A DNA stretch of 64,000 nucleotides from Phlebopus portentosus (GCA_037892935.1 JAYXKI010000002.1:1922001-1986000); one strand, 5' to 3'; shown: positions 22,678-34,871, numbered from the stretch's first letter. The notes: a model not told the origin generated them from the letters alone. Numbers and translations: made by a program.

Positions 22678-23806
22678 AGAACGCATTGGAGATATATTTT
22701 GTTTTTCCGGTGGTGTATTGGTGCGTCGCGTAGGATACATGACTTTTTATAGACTAAATTTAATGCTTAATCGGACATCCACACCCTCGTGCTGACAGCA
22801 TAGTTTGCGCGAGTCAGAGCTTATTTATACCCTGCTTTCTCTGGCATGGAGGGCCGCCCGGCATGTCCCTCATGCTAATTCGCCCTGCGGTCTATCTCAA
22901 CCAATGAGCGAGAGCGATTTCGCACAGACCGACGGATCGATTATCCTCTGTGTGACCCAGTCGCACGGCACAGTGCTGGATTCGGGTGTCATTTTTAGAA
23001 TCAAAGGGTGTGAAGCTGACAGAAAGGCGCGTGTCGGCAGGGTAGATCATGTGTGAGGCGCTTTCTTGATGGCGCTCTGCATGCATATTGCTGCGGAACG
23101 CGGTGTGGGTAGTCGAAGCGCATTCTTCGAGGCACGCACCCACGATATGCATTCGCCTGCTCTAAGCTGATTGTCCTTTTATTAAGGTCCTGTTTAGTAC
23201 TGAGCTTTACACACTCAGTTAAATGTCTTGAAAAAGAGTAGCCGTATTGGGCGAGCGCGCCTTCGTTATAAAACCAGGTGCTCAATTTGAAATTGAACGA
23301 TTTTCTGATGGCGCGCTAGATATGCTTCGTGCGCCTGAACTCGATGACCGTCCCCTTTTCACAGCTCTCAGTCACAGTTCCTCGCTTTAATTACATCCCT
23401 GCGGGTGCTATACTAAGCGACCCTATCTCAAACTCCACGCCGGTGAAGTTCGATTGGGTATTCTCTATGCATGCCGAACCATTTCAAAGGCGCACTGCGT
23501 CGGCATTGGTTCTGAGGCGGATTGAATCTGCCTGCGATGGTGCTTTCTTTCCCAGGACCAGAAGATTGTTTCGTTCGACGTGAGAGCATCGTTTCATTCT
23601 GAGGCATTTCGCATGTGCGTAACAGTACTGATCGTGCCCGTCCATCACCATGTTCACGTCGTCCCCTTCTCCGCGGTTCTCGCAAAAGAAAAGAGCGCGT
23701 ATAATAACAGGCACTCATTCTTATTCTCACTTTCCTGCCCGCATTTCCATTCGTCTTTCTTAGGTTCGAATAAGTTGCTTGGCACCTGCAGTCGTCCCCA
23801 TCCATA
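22678..23806. other. Intergenic, 1.1 kb, no gene seen
   Basis: 3' region of the polymerase subunit and the long upstream region of the cupredoxin-protein gene. Several overlapping short frames occur on both strands, but none has recognisable motifs or splice logic. A TATAATA lies at about 23700, 100 bp before the next ATG. Confidence 0.5.
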
Positions 23807-24868
23807 ATGTATTTCACAACCGCCGCGATCTCTGCCCTTGCTCTCCCTGCCTTCGTAGCCGCTCAATATGGCTATGCTCCCCCATCGAACGGCGGAAACT
23901 CTGGAGGATCGTCAAGTTCATCAGCAGCAGCCTCGGCACCTACCGCTCCTCCAAGTGGTAATGGCTTCGTAAATGTGAGATCTTATTTCCCCTCTATTTA
24001 CAAAGTTTCCTCACGTCGCTTAGGTTGATGTTGCTCCTGGGGGCAATTTGGTATACAGCCCGGCCAACTTCACCGCACCGAATGGCACGATTGTCACTTT
24101 CTTCTTCCCTAAGTATGCCTATACCTCATCTTCCACAGTGTCTATAAGAAAGGAAACTGAGCCATATTTCTCAGTGCCGGTCTCTCACATACCGTGACTC
24201 AATCATCCTTCATCGACCCATGCACACCTCTAGCTGCCAACTCTAGCACAGGTGCTCCTGCCGGCTTTGACTCCTCCTTCCAAGCCGGAGTACAGTTCTC
24301 AATCAATATCACTAATGACCAGATCCGTGAGTACTTCCATTTTTGAATGCCTGCTTCGAGCCGTATGGCTAATCGTGTCTCATAGCAATTTGGTTCCACT
24401 GCAAATTGCCAATGCACTGCGGTCTCGGTATGGTTGGGTGAGCGAAACGATAATCGCTACCAGACCTATAAACTGATCCATTTATTCAGCGCCATCAACG
24501 CACCTACGACTGGTTCGAACACCTTCGACGCGTTCCAAGCCAAAGCAATGGCTATTGGCCAAAATGAACCTGTTGTAAGTTTTATATTCATAATCCTTTC
24601 CTGTGTTGCCATCATTCATATCCACAATTTGCAGGAGAGCACAGGTCCTATCGCATTAGGCGGATTCGGTGCAAGTGCTACTGCATCACCCACGAATACT
24701 GCTACAGCCTCTGGCTCAGGTGGCTCGTCATCTGGTTCGTGTACTTCCTGATTTCCGTTTGTTCGCATAACTCTAATCGACTGCGACTACTTAGATGCTA
24801 CCCGACTTACAACATCCGCTGTCACTGCCCTTCTCGGTGCAGCATTAATCATGACCTTCTGCGCTTAA
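23807..24868 (+). CDS. Secreted Ser-rich cupredoxin-domain protein with GPI-type C terminus
   Basis: Several short exons. The start MYFTTAAISALALPAFVAAQ is a signal peptide with cleavage expected after AAQ, and a Gly/Ser-rich linker follows. The cupredoxin domain reads VDVAPGGNLVYSPANFTAPNGTIVTFFFP, then GLSHTVTQSSFIDPC, and IWFHCKLPMHCGLGMVG. His in GLSHTVTQS and the Cys/His/Met set in FHCKLPMHCGLGM are placed like type-1 copper ligands. After AINAPTTGSNTF comes an Ala/Ser/Thr/Gly spacer and a hydrophobic tail (AVTALLGAALIMTFCA), a GPI-anchor signal. Such extracellular serine-rich proteins are abundant in basidiomycetes and linked to cell walls; a redox role is unproven. Intron borders are read from gt/ag signals and homology, and some are approximate. 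Confidence 0.88.
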
Positions 24869-25306
24869 AACCTTTATAAATCACGTTTTATTAGAATTGA
24901 TCCTCTGCCACGGGTTAGAACCCATGATACTCGACGATATGAACTCTAAATAAACATCCAGTCCCTGAATAGCTGTATATGTTTATCTGAACTAATGAAA
25001 ACGTATTCTGATTGGGCATTTGCCACCAAACGCATGGGGCCCGTCTGTTTGAGACCTTGCCATCGACAGTGTGATTGTGGCCGTCTGAGTCGGTACTGCC
25101 AAAACATTCGCATATTTCCTAATTCCAGCTAATGGAAGTCACGAAATGCAACAGAGTCGGTAATACTCATTGATCAAGTCTTTTTTTCACATTCCCTATT
25201 GGATCGGCTCTATAGGTTAGAACATTACATTGAATGCTTTGAGTTTCTCGGCTATATTCATCTGCAAGATACAAAGTGAGTAATAATAAACATAGCATTC
25301 TTATGT
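24869..25306. other. Convergent 3' regions
   Basis: This stretch lies between the cupredoxin-protein stop and the serine-hydrolase stop on the other strand. No gene or notable structure was recognised. Confidence 0.55.
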
Positions 25307-28300
25307 TCAATGCGTGTATGACATTGCCTCATTCCATCTCCATGTCGAATCCCAAACTCTTCAAAGCGTAGAATTAGAAATCATCCGAGTAAACTCACGA
25401 ATCGAGAGGTAAACTTACCCAGCTCCAATCACGCCACCGGTACCAAGCTGATCGATATCCTTTCTCACAATTATCCAATCAGGGACTGCGATTCCTGTCC
25501 GGGGCACCAAAAGACGGAGTACTCGTTCGAATCCCTGCGAACCCGGATCGGTGAGGAGTGAGGTACCAGAAAGAAACACCGCCGATACAGCTGGGTTTGT
25601 GGGGTGTGGGTGAGTGAAAAGTATGCCGAGATCGTCATATCCCTTGTCTAAGGTCTCGCCTCGAAATACCCAAGTGCCATCCTCGGACAACCCAAACTCC
25701 GTCTGAAGGCCAGTTGCAGGGTTTGTTAGGAGTTTTCGGGACAAAGCGTTCTCCGCACCACCTAGGATAACGAGATTTCCTCGTAAACAATGCCCCGCCA
25801 ACCCTTTTCGATTTGTCGACTCGACAACTTGTACAGCATCAGTATCCAAAATTATCTCACTGTCTAGTTTAAGATAGACATCCAATGCTTGCGCAATACG
25901 AAGTGCCGCTGATAACATTTTTGGATAGACTCTTGCGTCTGAGGAGATGATTATTGTCAAGGGAGCTGTAGTATCAAAAATATTCTGCACTCTTCCTGGA
26001 GGCATTGGACGGGACGACGGGGCGGCTTCGCGTTCCTGAGAAGGTATTTATCGTCATGATCGATACTCGTTAAAGGTGAAGACAATGGAGAATGTCATAC
26101 AATCCAAGTCTCAGCAGCTGCGAGTGAGAACCTCCGCTCTTGAACACTCCTAGCCAGCCTAGTTCGATCAATGACCATTGTTCCGTGGTCCGTATGTACA
26201 CTATAGGCAAGTGAGAAACTGCGCACATTGACCGTCCTCACGACAGTAATGCCATCTCGTGTTTTCACATGTAGACGAGCAAGTCTACAGCGAAAAAGAA
26301 CATGTCAGTTGTGGGCCCACTTGAATATAGACCAAGGAACGAGTACCTGCCAGGAACAACCAGTTCCTCGATCCTCCACCCATTTTTACTTCCGGAACGC
26401 ACAGGATCAGCTACCGTTAAAGTGAACTCCACCGGTTCGGAGGATCGATGCTGTTCTTGAATCTTCGAGTCAAGAGCTCCCTGGAGGAACGACCGCACTT
26501 GCTCGCTTTCAAATACGTTGGGATACCAATGAGGTTGGCCTTCGTCTTCATGAAACCTACATGCGATTGGTCGATTGAAGGGAACCCGTGTGGACTATTG
26601 AGAATTTTTGACTCACGTCACATTAAGCCCATGTCCCAAAGACTTGGTAATGGAAACGTATTCTCGGGAATGCCAGGTCGGCACGTTGGTATCGTTGCCC
26701 CTACAGACCGCCACATTCAGCTACTTCGTCGCAGAAAATTAATACCTTCCTTACCCGTGCACAGCAAGCACAGGGACAGTGTCTGCCAAATTCCCAAGGA
26801 ACAAGGCATTATCATCTGGAGTAAACGAGCTTTCCAGCACAGAACGAAGTGCAGGATCAGTAAACCGTGCGCCCCGCGACAAAGTGAGAGGAACGTAAGC
26901 GGCCGCGTTAAGAAACCCTGCTGCAGCAACCACTGCGTATGTTCGATCTGGAAAGCGGCTCGCCAGGTACCAGGCGCCTTGTCCGCCATTTGAGTGGCCG
27001 ATGATCACCGCCCGCGACTCAGAAGCAAAGTGCCAGGACCTCCAGTACTCGTTATTGCTTAGGATGCTGCTAAGGGCTGTTAGAGTTGCCCAAGCCTCAG
27101 AAGCACTGGGTCCATGCCAATCCAGACCCTGTTCATGTTTATAGTCATGAAAGTTCGAGCGAAAAGAAATTCGGTATTCACCCATTCAGTCCGGCCAAAT
27201 GGCATGACAACCCAGCTGTATTCCTGGCGCGGGATGGCATTGGCCCAAAAGGGCTGCGTGATGATGTCCACTCCTGCACCATCTAAACAGTTCTCGATCA
27301 GCATACCCGCATAAAATGTTACCGGAAGAACAAGGGACTCACGAAGTGCAAGAATAGGGATTGGACTAGCATCACTTCTGGTAGCTTTAGGAGGCTTCGC
27401 AAGGAAATAAGTAGGATGGGATGATGCAAAGAAGAATGTCGCTCGGATGGACTCAAAGGCCAAACGATTCCACAGCCGCAGTTGCCGTAGAGAAAGAGTG
27501 ACGGGTATAGATACACTCGCTGGTTCTGAAGCATCGTTCTGCTTCGGATTCTCTGACAGGGTGATGTTGAAGGATAGCGTCCGTCCGTCATATTTTCCGG
27601 TTTGATTGATCAGTATAGGGACGACGCGGGTCTGAGGTGGAGCGATCACTTGTCGATCGAGGATACTCAGAGTAATATTCTGGAATTGTATGTGAGATCA
27701 GTATCTACGGGAGCAGGTCGTGAGAATGTCGTTACCTACCGAGGGAATCTGCTCGGGTAGCTCGATATCGTTGACAGTCCACCATCCTTCGACGCTTCGA
27801 ATTCCAATACCCAGTGCATCTCCAAAAGCGAAACCATCCACAAAATCGCATACGACGTCATGGGCCTGTTCTCTGACGACAATCTTCTGCTTCTCTTCTG
27901 CTATTACAGCTACGTTTATCCTGAGAGTCGGTGTTTCTTGACCAGTATCACGCGGATCATTGAACAATCGGATCTGGTCGCAAGCACCATTAACATGTTA
28001 ATGCAAACCTCGAATAGATACAGTTGACAAGAACGCAAATACTTGCCTCATAATCACCACTTACGAAGAAATCAAATGTTGTAGCCTTGTCGAGATTTAC
28101 TTTTCCCGGAAGTGCGACTGTATTTGCAGGAGCTCGGTGCATATCGTAGATATTCCCTGGATGCCATTCTGGATGATAACCCAGAGATTCTCTCGGTAAG
28201 ATGGTAAAGAAGGAACTGTGAGTCAGTTGGACGTGAACCCGTGGTGCTTGTATATCAGGCCTTCCGACCCGAGGTGGCATGACAGTGAGAGACGTATGTA

Positions 28301-28913
28301 ATATTGCGTGATGCTGAAGACCAGCCCAACCTTCTGTGGCCCTGATTTTTGACCATCTAAGGTTCAATCACCAGGAATTAAAATGAAAGTTCATGCAATA
28401 GATGCTAGAGTGCAGGACCTGACGTCAGGAAAACGACACGGCAAGATTTCCTCCCAAAGCTGGAACTTTCTTCCAAGTCACTTCCGCATTTTCGGCGAGA
28501 GATGACGGCCATGTCCTGGTCTCCTCATGCTGATAAGGACTCGTCACTAAAGTCTTGAGCGACTCAGCAAGGCTGTTTGATATTTAAGGCAAGTTCGGCA
28601 TCTGTTCTCACAGTTCAGAGGAAATCCCGGTGATATGAAGTGCTGTTCTCTAGCATGAATGGGAAAAGGTCCGAGAACCTAGTTTGTTTCAACATGCAGA
28701 GTCTAGTCAGAGCGGTCGATCCTCGAATGTTCTGACACCCACATCCCAGTTATTATTGAGGAAGATTTGCCATTGATCCAGCACAGTATTGGGTCCCAGC
28801 GTTTTTTGGCTCATTTCCGCAGGTGATTCAAAAGATGAAACGCGCATACAGGAGGCAAAGATGGCAACAGAAGAGGTTATGACGAGCGACAACAGCGATT
28901 TCACGGCCAACAT
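25307..28913 (-). CDS. Large secreted alpha/beta-hydrolase, prolyl-oligopeptidase-like (S9)
   Basis: ATG 28913 gives a signal peptide (MLAVKSLLSLVITSSVAIFA). A long N-terminal part includes LDQWQIFLNNNWDVGVRTFEDRP, TRTWPSSLAENAEVTWKKV and FNDPRDTGQETPTLRINV. The hydrolase core shows HGAGVDIITQPFWANAIP, SWVVMPFGRTEWG, the nucleophile elbow VIIGHSNGGQGAWYLASRFP, VPVLAVHG and the His loop FHEDEGQPHWYP. A C-terminal domain of about 300 residues ends in GTGGVIGAG spliced to VWDSTWRWNEAMSYTH with TGA at 25307-25309. The GxSxGG motif and the late His mark an active serine hydrolase; fungal relatives are annotated as S9 prolyl oligopeptidase-like. The substrate is unknown. There are more than ten introns, and central borders are approximate. 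Confidence 0.85.
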
Positions 28914-29038
28914 GATGGTTCATTTCAACCGTCTGAGGACAACGTATTAGTACCGTTGATCGACATACCAAATATGGTACATTATATCACCTATAAAATC
29001 CCACCAAGCCATAGCATTAGTAGTCGAGAACACCCAAC
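28914..29038. promoter_or_regulatory. 125-bp divergent promoter with CArG box and TATA box
   Basis: This lies between the serine hydrolase (-) and TMA7 (+). CCAAATATGG at 28968-28977 is a perfect CArG box (CC, six A/T, GG) inside the inverted repeat TACCA-AATA-TGGTA, typical of MADS-box (Mcm1/SRF) sites. TATAAAA at 28992-28998 is 47 bp before the TMA7 ATG. The CArG box lies 55-62 bp from both starts. Confidence 0.6.
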
Positions 29039-29466
29039 ATGTCTGGCAGACAAGGCGGTAAACTCAAGCCTCTGAAGGCACGTATCGTCGATTAATGGCC
29101 AGCGTGATTAGTAGAGTTGATGTCCCTCTGCTTATTAGACGCCTAAGAAGGCGGCGAAGGACGAGGATGAGAGTGACAAGGCGTTCAAGGAGAAGAAGAG
29201 AGCTGAAGCTGCCGCGCTGGCTGAAGCAAAGGCCAAAGGTATGTGTACTTTTTGAGTCGTTTCAGCAACAGAACACGGATCTTACTTGGCTTTGGTTTCT
29301 GCAGCTGCCAAGGGTGAGTACTAGACATGGATGATCGTTATAGCTTGATAAACCACGATATATGTCTTCAGGCGGAGCTCCCGGAGGCGGTATCAAGAAG
29401 TATGTCGGAAATACTCAAAGAATGAACGTGTCGCTGAAACTTGCTTACAGGTCAGGAAAGAAATAG
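29039..29466 (+). CDS. TMA7: Translation machinery-associated protein TMA7 (CCDC72 family)
   Basis: Five exons (29039-29077, 29139-29238, 29305-29313, 29372-29399, 29451-29466) total 192 nt and encode 63 residues, matching the family's 64. The protein starts MSGRQGGKLKPLK, has PKKAAKDEDESDKAFKEKK and an Ala/Lys helix, and ends GAPGGGIKKSGKK. TMA7 is a small basic protein that co-purifies with ribosomes; its exact role is unclear. Two features are odd. The first intron appears to use a GC donor (AAG|GCACGT), because no GT site keeps the frame. Exon 3 is a microexon of only 9 nt (CTGCCAAGG). Three of four introns are ordinary GT-AG. Confidence 0.93.
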
Positions 29467-29959
29467 ACGGCTTTCTCCCCTCGTTTTGGTTCCATTCTGT
29501 ACTTCATCACTCGCATCATCATTTATCTTCCAGGCGGCTGTTTGTGGACGTGTCTTGCACATTGGTGTTTACTAGCTATCTCATATGAGCCTCTACAAAG
29601 CAAATAACATCGATGTTTGAAAGAACAAGTGCATCCATCCAAGACGACAATTGATACGTGTCTTTGATAATGAATAAATAGAAAGGCCACGGCACTTAAG
29701 TATATGCTGCCTTGAGGCTCGGAGACAATAAGAGTATCCTTCACATCCGGTATTTTGTACGTATAAACAAGGATCGCCAAAGAGAACCGACGGTAGGCCT
29801 GATTTTTCGTCGGCGGATTCCTCATCACTTTCCTGCCTCAGGGCACTCTCGATTGCCTGTTCTGGCTGCCTACGAGAGGCCGATTGATTTGTTCAAGACC
29901 AGACCACTGGCTGAAAGGAGGAGGATTGAATTGAATTGTTAGCGTCACTGCTTCCTGAA
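29467..29959. other. Intergenic between TMA7 and striatin
   Basis: TMA7 3' UTR and striatin 5' region. No gene is seen; the purine-rich AAAGGAGGAGG segment at about 29914-29924 is unremarkable. Confidence 0.5.
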
Positions 29960-32900
29960 ATGTTCATCCGTTCCCACGAAGTATTTCTTCGAGCTCCCAG
30001 TCCGTCCAATGGCCACGGCACCGTCTCTCCAAACATCTACACCCCTCGTCACGCACAAATGTTGAGCAACATAGCCGGCTTTCCGGCCCAGGGTGCTCAA
30101 CATATGCAGCAGCAACAACAGCAGCAGGGGCAACAGCAACAAGTGCAGCAGCAGCAACAACCACAGCAACCACAGCAGCAGCAGCAGCAACAACAACTGC
30201 AACAGTCGAACCAGGCTCCTCCGCCTCCGCCGCCTCTCAATGGCCAGGACTTGAACCTTTCAAACATTCTTCACTTTCTTCAGTCGGAATGGCGGAGATA
30301 TGAAAGAGAGAGGAATGAGTGGGAGATTGAGCGTGCAGAGATGCGGGTGCGTCAGCGTTCTCACTCTTTTGTCTTTCACGAGGCTCATGAGTCGCGTTCT
30401 TTCTGGCGCGCTGGCAATCTTAGGCGCGTATCGCGCTTCTTGAGGGAGAGCGTCGCTCCTTCGAAAACACTCGAATCGACCTCTTACGGCGAATTAAAAT
30501 GCTTGAATTCGCGTTACGAATGGAGCGGTGAGCGCGTTTCTTTGTCACACACACCGTGTTTGTATAAAACTCATTTTTATCTCCGCAAAAGCTCAAAACA
30601 ACTTAACCAACCTGCAAATCAAGCGCCTTTACCATCGAAGGTGGCCGCTTTACAGAATCAATCTAATCCTAGTTCGACAAAAGATGACAGTGGCAGTCAT
30701 AAAGAAGGCAGTGTGGGCAGTTCACCTCGCAGTGAAGGTGCGTACGCGTCACCGCAAGTAATTTGCCCCTATCGCATTAAATACCAAAACTTCTGGATCA
30801 GACGTGCCCTTGCCTTCTGAAAATCGACTGTCGACAGGTGCATCAAGTCTTCCGAACGGTGCAATAACGTCAAACCAGAATAAATCGGCCACCTGGGGCG
30901 GATCCAACTGGTCGGGGCCACCCAACAACACGGCGCTGGGCAAGGCGCCCCCAGGCAGGGATCCTAAGAGTAGAGCACGGAGCAGGGACTACTTGAAACA
31001 GTGCGCTTCTATTCCTTTCTCGCTCCTCTCAATTTATAGAATTCCCGCTTTTAGATGCCTCCAAGAGATATCATATTTAACTTCTCCTCAAGCAATGAAT
31101 CCTTTGCCCAATCGTCCGTTGCTCAGTAATATTCCTTTGACGCTTCCCAACGTTCCATCCCTGGACCAGATGGCTTATAATGGTCGACCGAGGAAAGTGG
31201 TTCCAGAAGCGGGTAAAGATTTCCCTGTGCTAAATGGCATGATGGGTGGTCCGATGGCCGGTCAGTCGGGAGCTAATGCCCAAGGCGCAATACCCGAAAA
31301 GGATAATCGAATTGGCACCAGATCAAACATCAATTTACAGCAATCTCAGCATCAACCTGGCTCTCAGGCCAGCAGTTTCCAACAACAGCAACTGCAGCAG
31401 TCATCAACGGATCAGACTCAGGCCCTCCAAACACCAGGACAACAGGCGGATAAAGAGAGTCAAGACAAAACAGACGGAATGGATGGTCAGATACCTACCG
31501 CGATTTTCCGTCCTGATAGGGACTTCAAGGAGCGGCTAGAAAGGGCTCGGTCAGAAAGATTTGCTCCTGGCGCGTCTGCTTGGGATCTGACGGGTTGGGA
31601 TCTGACTGGTAAGGATGATGACGAGGATGAGAAGGAGGATGTTGAAATGGACGATGAGGATGCAACTTCGGCCTCTAGCGAAGACGAAGGCAAAATCTGG
31701 CGCCCTCGGCGAACTCTGCGAAAGTCAGTTTTGTGTGCTTGAGGCCGATTTAGTTCTGAAAAAGCTAATCTATGTGCAAAAGTCATCTTGATAGTGTGAG
31801 AGCACTTGCCTTCCACCCGACAGAGATGTGTCTCGCGACGGGTGGAGATGATCTTACAGTAAAAATATGGAGAATGGACGTAGCTGGTCTTACTTCATCT
31901 GCGTAGGTCTAGCCTTTTCTCTATTAGCGCACACGTGTCTTGACATGTGCGAACCCAGAACACGCGGGATCATCGAGGTTGAGCCTCAATTAACTTTGCG
32001 TGGTCACACAGCGCCAGTTACAGCTCTGGCACACTCACCGCAAAAGCGCCTATTATATTCTGCATCTTCGGATTCGTCAATACGCGTCTGGGCATTGCCA
32101 CCTGCCGCACACACTACCTATGCCCCTCATGATCCTTCACGAATTCGCGGGGAGCTGATTGGCCATACCGATGCCGTATGGGGACTCGCGCTTCTCCGCG
32201 ACGAGAGCTTACTCGTCAGCTGTGGCGCAGAGGGAGCGGTAAAAGTTTGGGACGTCGGCGCTGCTTCTGGTATCGGTGCCTTGAAACTGAGCTGGGGCTA
32301 TAATGGACTTGATAGTGAGGAGGATGAACCTGCGGAGACTCCAGGCGCAACCTGTCTTGAGGCTATCAAATCTGATGTAAAGAAAATTGCCGTTGGGTAT
32401 GCAAACGCTGTCGCCAAAGTATTCGACATAGATGCCGGCAAGCAGTTGCTCGTGCTACAACTCGAGTCAACACCGGGTTTGTTCTTAGTTTTGTCATGGT
32501 AGCAGAGGATTGACGACCACGGTTGCAACAGAAGGTTCCATTAACTCCCAGATCAATAGCATTGCGTCACATCCAACGATGCCTATGCTCGTCACTGGGC
32601 ATGAGGACAAACACATAAGAATTTGGGACATTACTACAGGTTCGTGTTTCGTGACTCATTATGATTTCTTCTTTATGAATATTAATTATTTGTTGCTACA
32701 TTAGGCCAATGCACACATTCGATGGCGGCGCACCTCGATTCGGTCACTTCCTTATCAATCGATGCCGCAGGCTTCTCCCTCGTCTCTGGCGGGCACGACT
32801 GCTCCGTACGGTTCTGGGACTTACTCGGTTCGCATGCATGCATCAAGAAATCTCGAGCCATCGTGAGAAGGCGAATGAAGGTGTCCTGGCAGTCGACTTC

Positions 32901-32969
32901 CACCCCTCACTGCCATTCATGGCCAGCGCGGGAGCGGATGGTGTAGTCAAACTTCACGCATCGTCATAA
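29960..32969 (+). CDS. Striatin (STRIPAK scaffold; Pro11/Far8 family) with an apparent late frameshift
   Basis: ATG 29960 opens MFIRSHEVFLRAPSPSNGHG. A Gln-rich run follows (residues about 50-85), then the caveolin-binding/coiled-coil block LSNILHFLQSEWRRYERERN, IERAEMR spliced to ARIALLEGERRSFENTRIDL and RRIKMLEFALRMER. A disordered middle contains MASVIRATE-like acidic stretches before the WD40 propeller: HLDSVRALAFHPTEMCLATG, LRGHTAPVTALAHSPQKRLL, LIGHTDAVWGLALLRDESLL, INSIASHPTMPMLVTGHEDK, HLDSVTSLSIDAAGFSLVSG. Striatins scaffold PP2A and Mob3 in STRIPAK, needed for fruiting-body development in fungi. In the last exon the frame up to WDLLGSHACI must slip one base near 32841-32846 to continue as QEISSHREKANEGVLAVDFH to the stop at 32969. 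The unshifted frame stops at 32946 with an unrelated tail. Confidence 0.9.
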
Positions 32970-33526
32970 ACACAATGAACATATCTGGCTATCACGCTTT
33001 GCTCATGTCTGCATGCACACGATTTCTTCCTGGTCTCTGCTTCTATTTATCGCGCATACCTTTTATTGAGTTCCGCCAAGTCCTTTCCCCACTTTTCTGT
33101 CCCTGTCGTATCTCTGCTTTCTGCAATTAATTTGGAAGACAGATAGCCTGACAGTGTGTCTCATGGCTAAGCGACATGTTATACAATGCATTTACTTTCG
33201 TCCTATAGATATACCTGTTTCAAGAAGCATGTATCGCGCATCCCTCGGTCTACTCTGTGCTTTATAGTATGGACTAGCCTGCCTTCCAGAAGACAGGAGT
33301 AAGATTGCCCTGGGTATACACAGAAAGCTCAAGGATAAGTTGAAAGAAAAATCATATGGCTACAAAAGCTACTGATACAATTGGACAAGAATGGACGATA
33401 AGCAGAGCGTCTTAACCGGAATAACACAAGAAAGATAGGAATAGCACGAGGTTGCCGACAAACGGAAATTTATATTTCTAGCCTGATGAGTTAGACCATC
33501 AGTGCTTTCAAGATTCGAAAAACAGC
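32970..33526. other. Convergent 3' regions
   Basis: This stretch lies between the striatin stop and the PDE1 stop on the other strand. No gene is seen. The length is generous for two 3' UTRs but nothing structured was recognised. Confidence 0.5.
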
Positions 33527-34871
33527 TCACGCACGTATGAGATCTCCTTGTTCGACAGCGAGGATCGTGGCGCCGAGACCCCTCTCTTCCATTAGAGCAC
33601 GTACTTGTTCCGATATGACTTCGTGCATCGGACGCCCTTCGTACTTTTCTTGCATGTCTTCTTTGCAGTGGATGATGTATATGCGTAGACCTGTAAGTGA
33701 GCCAAGCAAGTCCTGCGCAATATCGAATTCTTCCGTAGATTTCAAACGCTTGCGCTCGGGGGATGCATTGCTCGAAGCGCGCCTCCTGCCTGATGTCAGA
33801 GTCAAGACGCCCGCGCCGGCACTGACACCAAGACGCGCAGCCACGACAGCCTTCGCGAGATTTTCCAATTCGTGAATGAGATGAGGCGGAGAAAGATGTC
33901 CGTATAAGAAGCTGTCTCGTCTCCCAGTTGGCCAAGAACATTCAATGAATATCGTGTCGAGTTTATCTTCAACAATCTTCGGGGCCGCTATGCGCCAGAC
34001 GTCCAAATTCAGCGCTTTGGCTGCAAGATGATCTGGCTCGACATCGCCAAAGAACAAGAATTCCCGCTCGCTGGCATCGTGCTTCAGAAAGAACGCAGAG
34101 GACGGATGTACAGGTCCATGATTAAGCGGGAGCATGCTCACGGAGAGGCCGCCATGTAAAGGGGTATATACACCTTCCTCCTCAGGTAGTCTGAGGTTTA
34201 TAGACATGTTTGATTTGGAGCTTGGGCTTCGAGTAGTAGTCAAAGTACGTACGGGTCATAGAGATATAAATCATCTGGGTCCCTTGGCTCCCATGAAGCA
34301 AGGTTCGGCCACACACGGCCAGGTTTAAAGATGGTATCAATGCCTCTAAGACATTGGAGAGATCCGCGTATGCTTTTCCTGTCTCCGTCTAAGCTCCCGG
34401 CGAGCAATATCAGACTCAAAATATGATCCAAGTGAGGGTGCGTGATGAGATACGTCCTACAAGATATTTTCAACGAGGGGTTTCTAAGAGAGAAACCCAT
34501 AAGAAAAATACCTGATGTATGAATGAAGTTGACTAGCAGTCGGCCCTGGTTCACCAGGTGTTTCCGAAAGCAGATCTGGCTTTTCTTTCAGAATTCGTTT
34601 CAAAGCTCCCAGTCCACTACCTAAAAACAAATCAATCTTATAAATCCGCATTGAAAGTCAAGAAGAGTCGTGCATACCAGCTTCCAGACCAATAATGCCA
34701 TCAGACCAAGCCTTGTCGTGTGCCTTGAGCAAATACCTGTGCCCATCATTCCTCATCGTCAGCACACGGAGAATTTCCGCATCAAGAAGTGGCATTGCAC
34801 ACAAACCCAGAAAGATTTGCCTCGCTCGGGCCACCGCCGGCACCAGCGACGAGCAGGTCAAAAGTTGGCAT
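33527..34871 (-). CDS. PDE1: Class II low-affinity cAMP phosphodiesterase (Pde1), metallo-beta-lactamase fold
   Basis: ATG 34871 starts MPTFDLLVAGAGGGPSEANLSGFV, spliced to YLLKAHDKAWSDGIIGLEAG and SGLGALKRILKEKPDL, all typical of class II phosphodiesterases. The metal site THPHLDH (HxHxDH) follows in TYLITHPHLDHILSLILLAG. Further marks are FKPGRVWPNLASWE, GGLSVSMLPLNHG, FLFFGDVEPD and DTIFIECSWP. The stop is the TGA at 33527-33529. Pde1 hydrolyses cAMP to AMP and dampens PKA signalling, for example after glucose addition in yeast. About five short introns are present; the donor inside GFV|YLL (gtgcaa) was chosen because it alone keeps the frame. All metal-ligand residues I can check are present. 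Confidence 0.93.

Noticed and set aside
23001..23285. Overlapping short frames upstream of the cupredoxin gene
   Set aside because: Several compete on both strands, none has family motifs, and no splice path joins them; treated as non-coding.
29945..30202. Leu- and Ala-rich minus-strand frames opposite the striatin N terminus
   Set aside because: They are the reverse complement of a CAG/CAA glutamine repeat, not a gene or a membrane protein.
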